Positions 6,551 through 7,287 of a stretch of DNA of 7,287 nt are shown piece by piece. A program made the translations under genes and the position numbers. The notes below the pieces were generated by a model. It ran no database searches. It was not told the DNA's origin and worked only from the letters and a program-made list of their open reading frames with translations. The stretch lies in the NCBI GenBank assembly GCA_001828445.1, contig MHYJ01000120.1, positions 28,215-35,501 on the forward strand, in the 5' to 3' direction. This DNA is from Planctomycetes bacterium RBG_16_43_13. GTDB lineage: Bacteria > Planctomycetota > MHYJ01. Numbering within the stretch: position 1 is the stretch's first letter; every line of letters starts with the position of its first letter.

Positions 6551-7287
6551 TTATTCCTGTATAGTCTTTAAATATACAGAAACAGCGTCTCTGAATTTGT
6601 TTTCACACTCTCCCACTGTCTTGCCTTCATAGACTATATTTCTATCTATGCCTTCAATCTTGCCTACGAGCCTGTCATTTTCAATATCGGGCACGAGGGA
6701 CCCATAAAGACCTTCATAGTAAAATACCCTCCTGTCTTTTCTTGATTCTATAAATTTTACTGTCTCTTTAATATCCTCTTCAGATAATTGCTTCTCAACA
6801 TCCTCTAATGGTATTGTTTCTTCCCTGCCAATCTTTTTGACCCGGTTTCTTAGTTTTTTTAACAGACCGGAGCCCTTTGCCTCTTTGACCGTAATCAGCC
6901 TGACATTGAAGCTATATCCCCTCCCATTTAGCCATTTCTCGATGGCATCTTTTATTGCATCCTCAGAAAATGGCGCATCTATAACAATAGCCGATTCCGG
7001 CTGGTGGTCTTCCTGTTCACCCTCTGCCTCTAACTCTTTCTTGCTGATTACTGTCCAGGTCCAGTTCAGGCGGCATCGTTCATTTATCTCATCCTGATAA
7101 ACATCAACAGACCATAACTCCTCGCCCTGCCTTATATCCTCCGGATAATATATGTCGAGAACCTCATATCCCACATCCCATAAATTATCCAGTGTTTTAA
7201 TCATCTCCTTGTATGCCAAAAACCTCTCAATAGACTCTACAGGACTGAGGGCGCCTCTTAAGTGTCTTAAATTCCACAGTAAATGAA
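6551..7287 (-). CDS. Protein with C-terminal HicB-like domain, 5'-partial
   Basis: The frame stops at TAA (6553-6551) and is open to the right edge. TTG at 7219 and ATG at 7204 are possible starts, but neither has a well-spaced Shine-Dalgarno, and the codons before them (WNLRHLRGALSP, VESIERF) look coding, so the true start is probably outside. Counting from TTG 7219 gives 222 aa. Residues about 165-222 match the HicB antitoxin fold: FYYEGLYGSLVPD, then VGKIEGI, then YEGKTVGE and FRDAVSVYLK. The preceding part is charged and not recognised (LWDVGYEVLDIYYPED, LNWTWTVISKKE). There is no Cys-x2-Cys metal site or helix-turn-helix in view. Classic HicB has its partner HicA RNase next to it, but none is downstream, and upstream is not visible. 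The role could be an antitoxin or a HicB-fold domain of other function. Confidence 0.6.
   Translation of the reverse strand, partial: HLLWNLRHLRGALSPVESIERFLAYKEMIKTLDNLWDVGYEVLDIYYPEDIRQGEELWSVDVYQDEINERCRLNWTWTVISKKELEAEGEQEDHQPESAIVIDAPFSEDAIKDAIEKWLNGRGYSFNVRLITVKEAKGSGLLKKLRNRVKKIGREETIPLEDVEKQLSEEDIKETVKFIESRKDRRVFYYEGLYGSLVPDIENDRLVGKIEGIDRNIVYEGKTVGECENKFRDAVSVYLKTIQE

Overview
The window looks like accessory DNA from an uncultured Gram-negative-type bacterium. Modular secreted proteins with Ca-binding thrombospondin type 3 (TSP3) repeats, a Cys-rich cluster domain and dispersed GGGGA-type palindromes are common in Desulfobacterota, Myxococcota and Nitrospirota, but the sequence does not fix a taxon. 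Base composition is near even in the left 5.8 kb and visibly more A+T-rich to the right.

Left part (1-5766, + strand): two large genes lie in tandem, 66 bases apart. The first is cut by the left edge. It carries a DPNDK-type beta-sandwich, two Ig/FN3-like domains, Asp-rich Ca loops, a duplicated C-terminal module and a ten-cysteine tail. The second has a clear Sec signal peptide, an Ig-like domain, three blocks of TSP3 repeats, an M64-like zinc metallopeptidase domain (HETMH...GLVDEY) and, at its very end, the same duplicated C-terminal module. The adjacent genes therefore look like a secreted or surface-exposed pair with a common terminal module. One is a predicted protease. The other has no visible catalytic site and may be adhesive or structural. 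A GC-rich hairpin repeat separates them.

Right part (5767-7287): this is a patch of small repeats and toxin-antitoxin-type genes on the - strand. An apparently intact MntA-like nucleotidyltransferase antitoxin (5984-6421) is followed by a short leftover of its expected HEPN (HepT) toxin partner. That fragment is not an open gene, but it keeps the catalytic/AMPylated motif R-x4-H-x-Y (RNILVHKY). Two copies of an identical 19-base palindrome flank this remnant locus. Further right is a gene with a HicB-like C-terminal domain, open to the right edge.

The main points of interest are the C-terminal module shared by the two secreted proteins, the divergent M64-like protease built into a Ca-binding scaffold, and the decayed HEPN/MNT locus bracketed by palindromic repeats.
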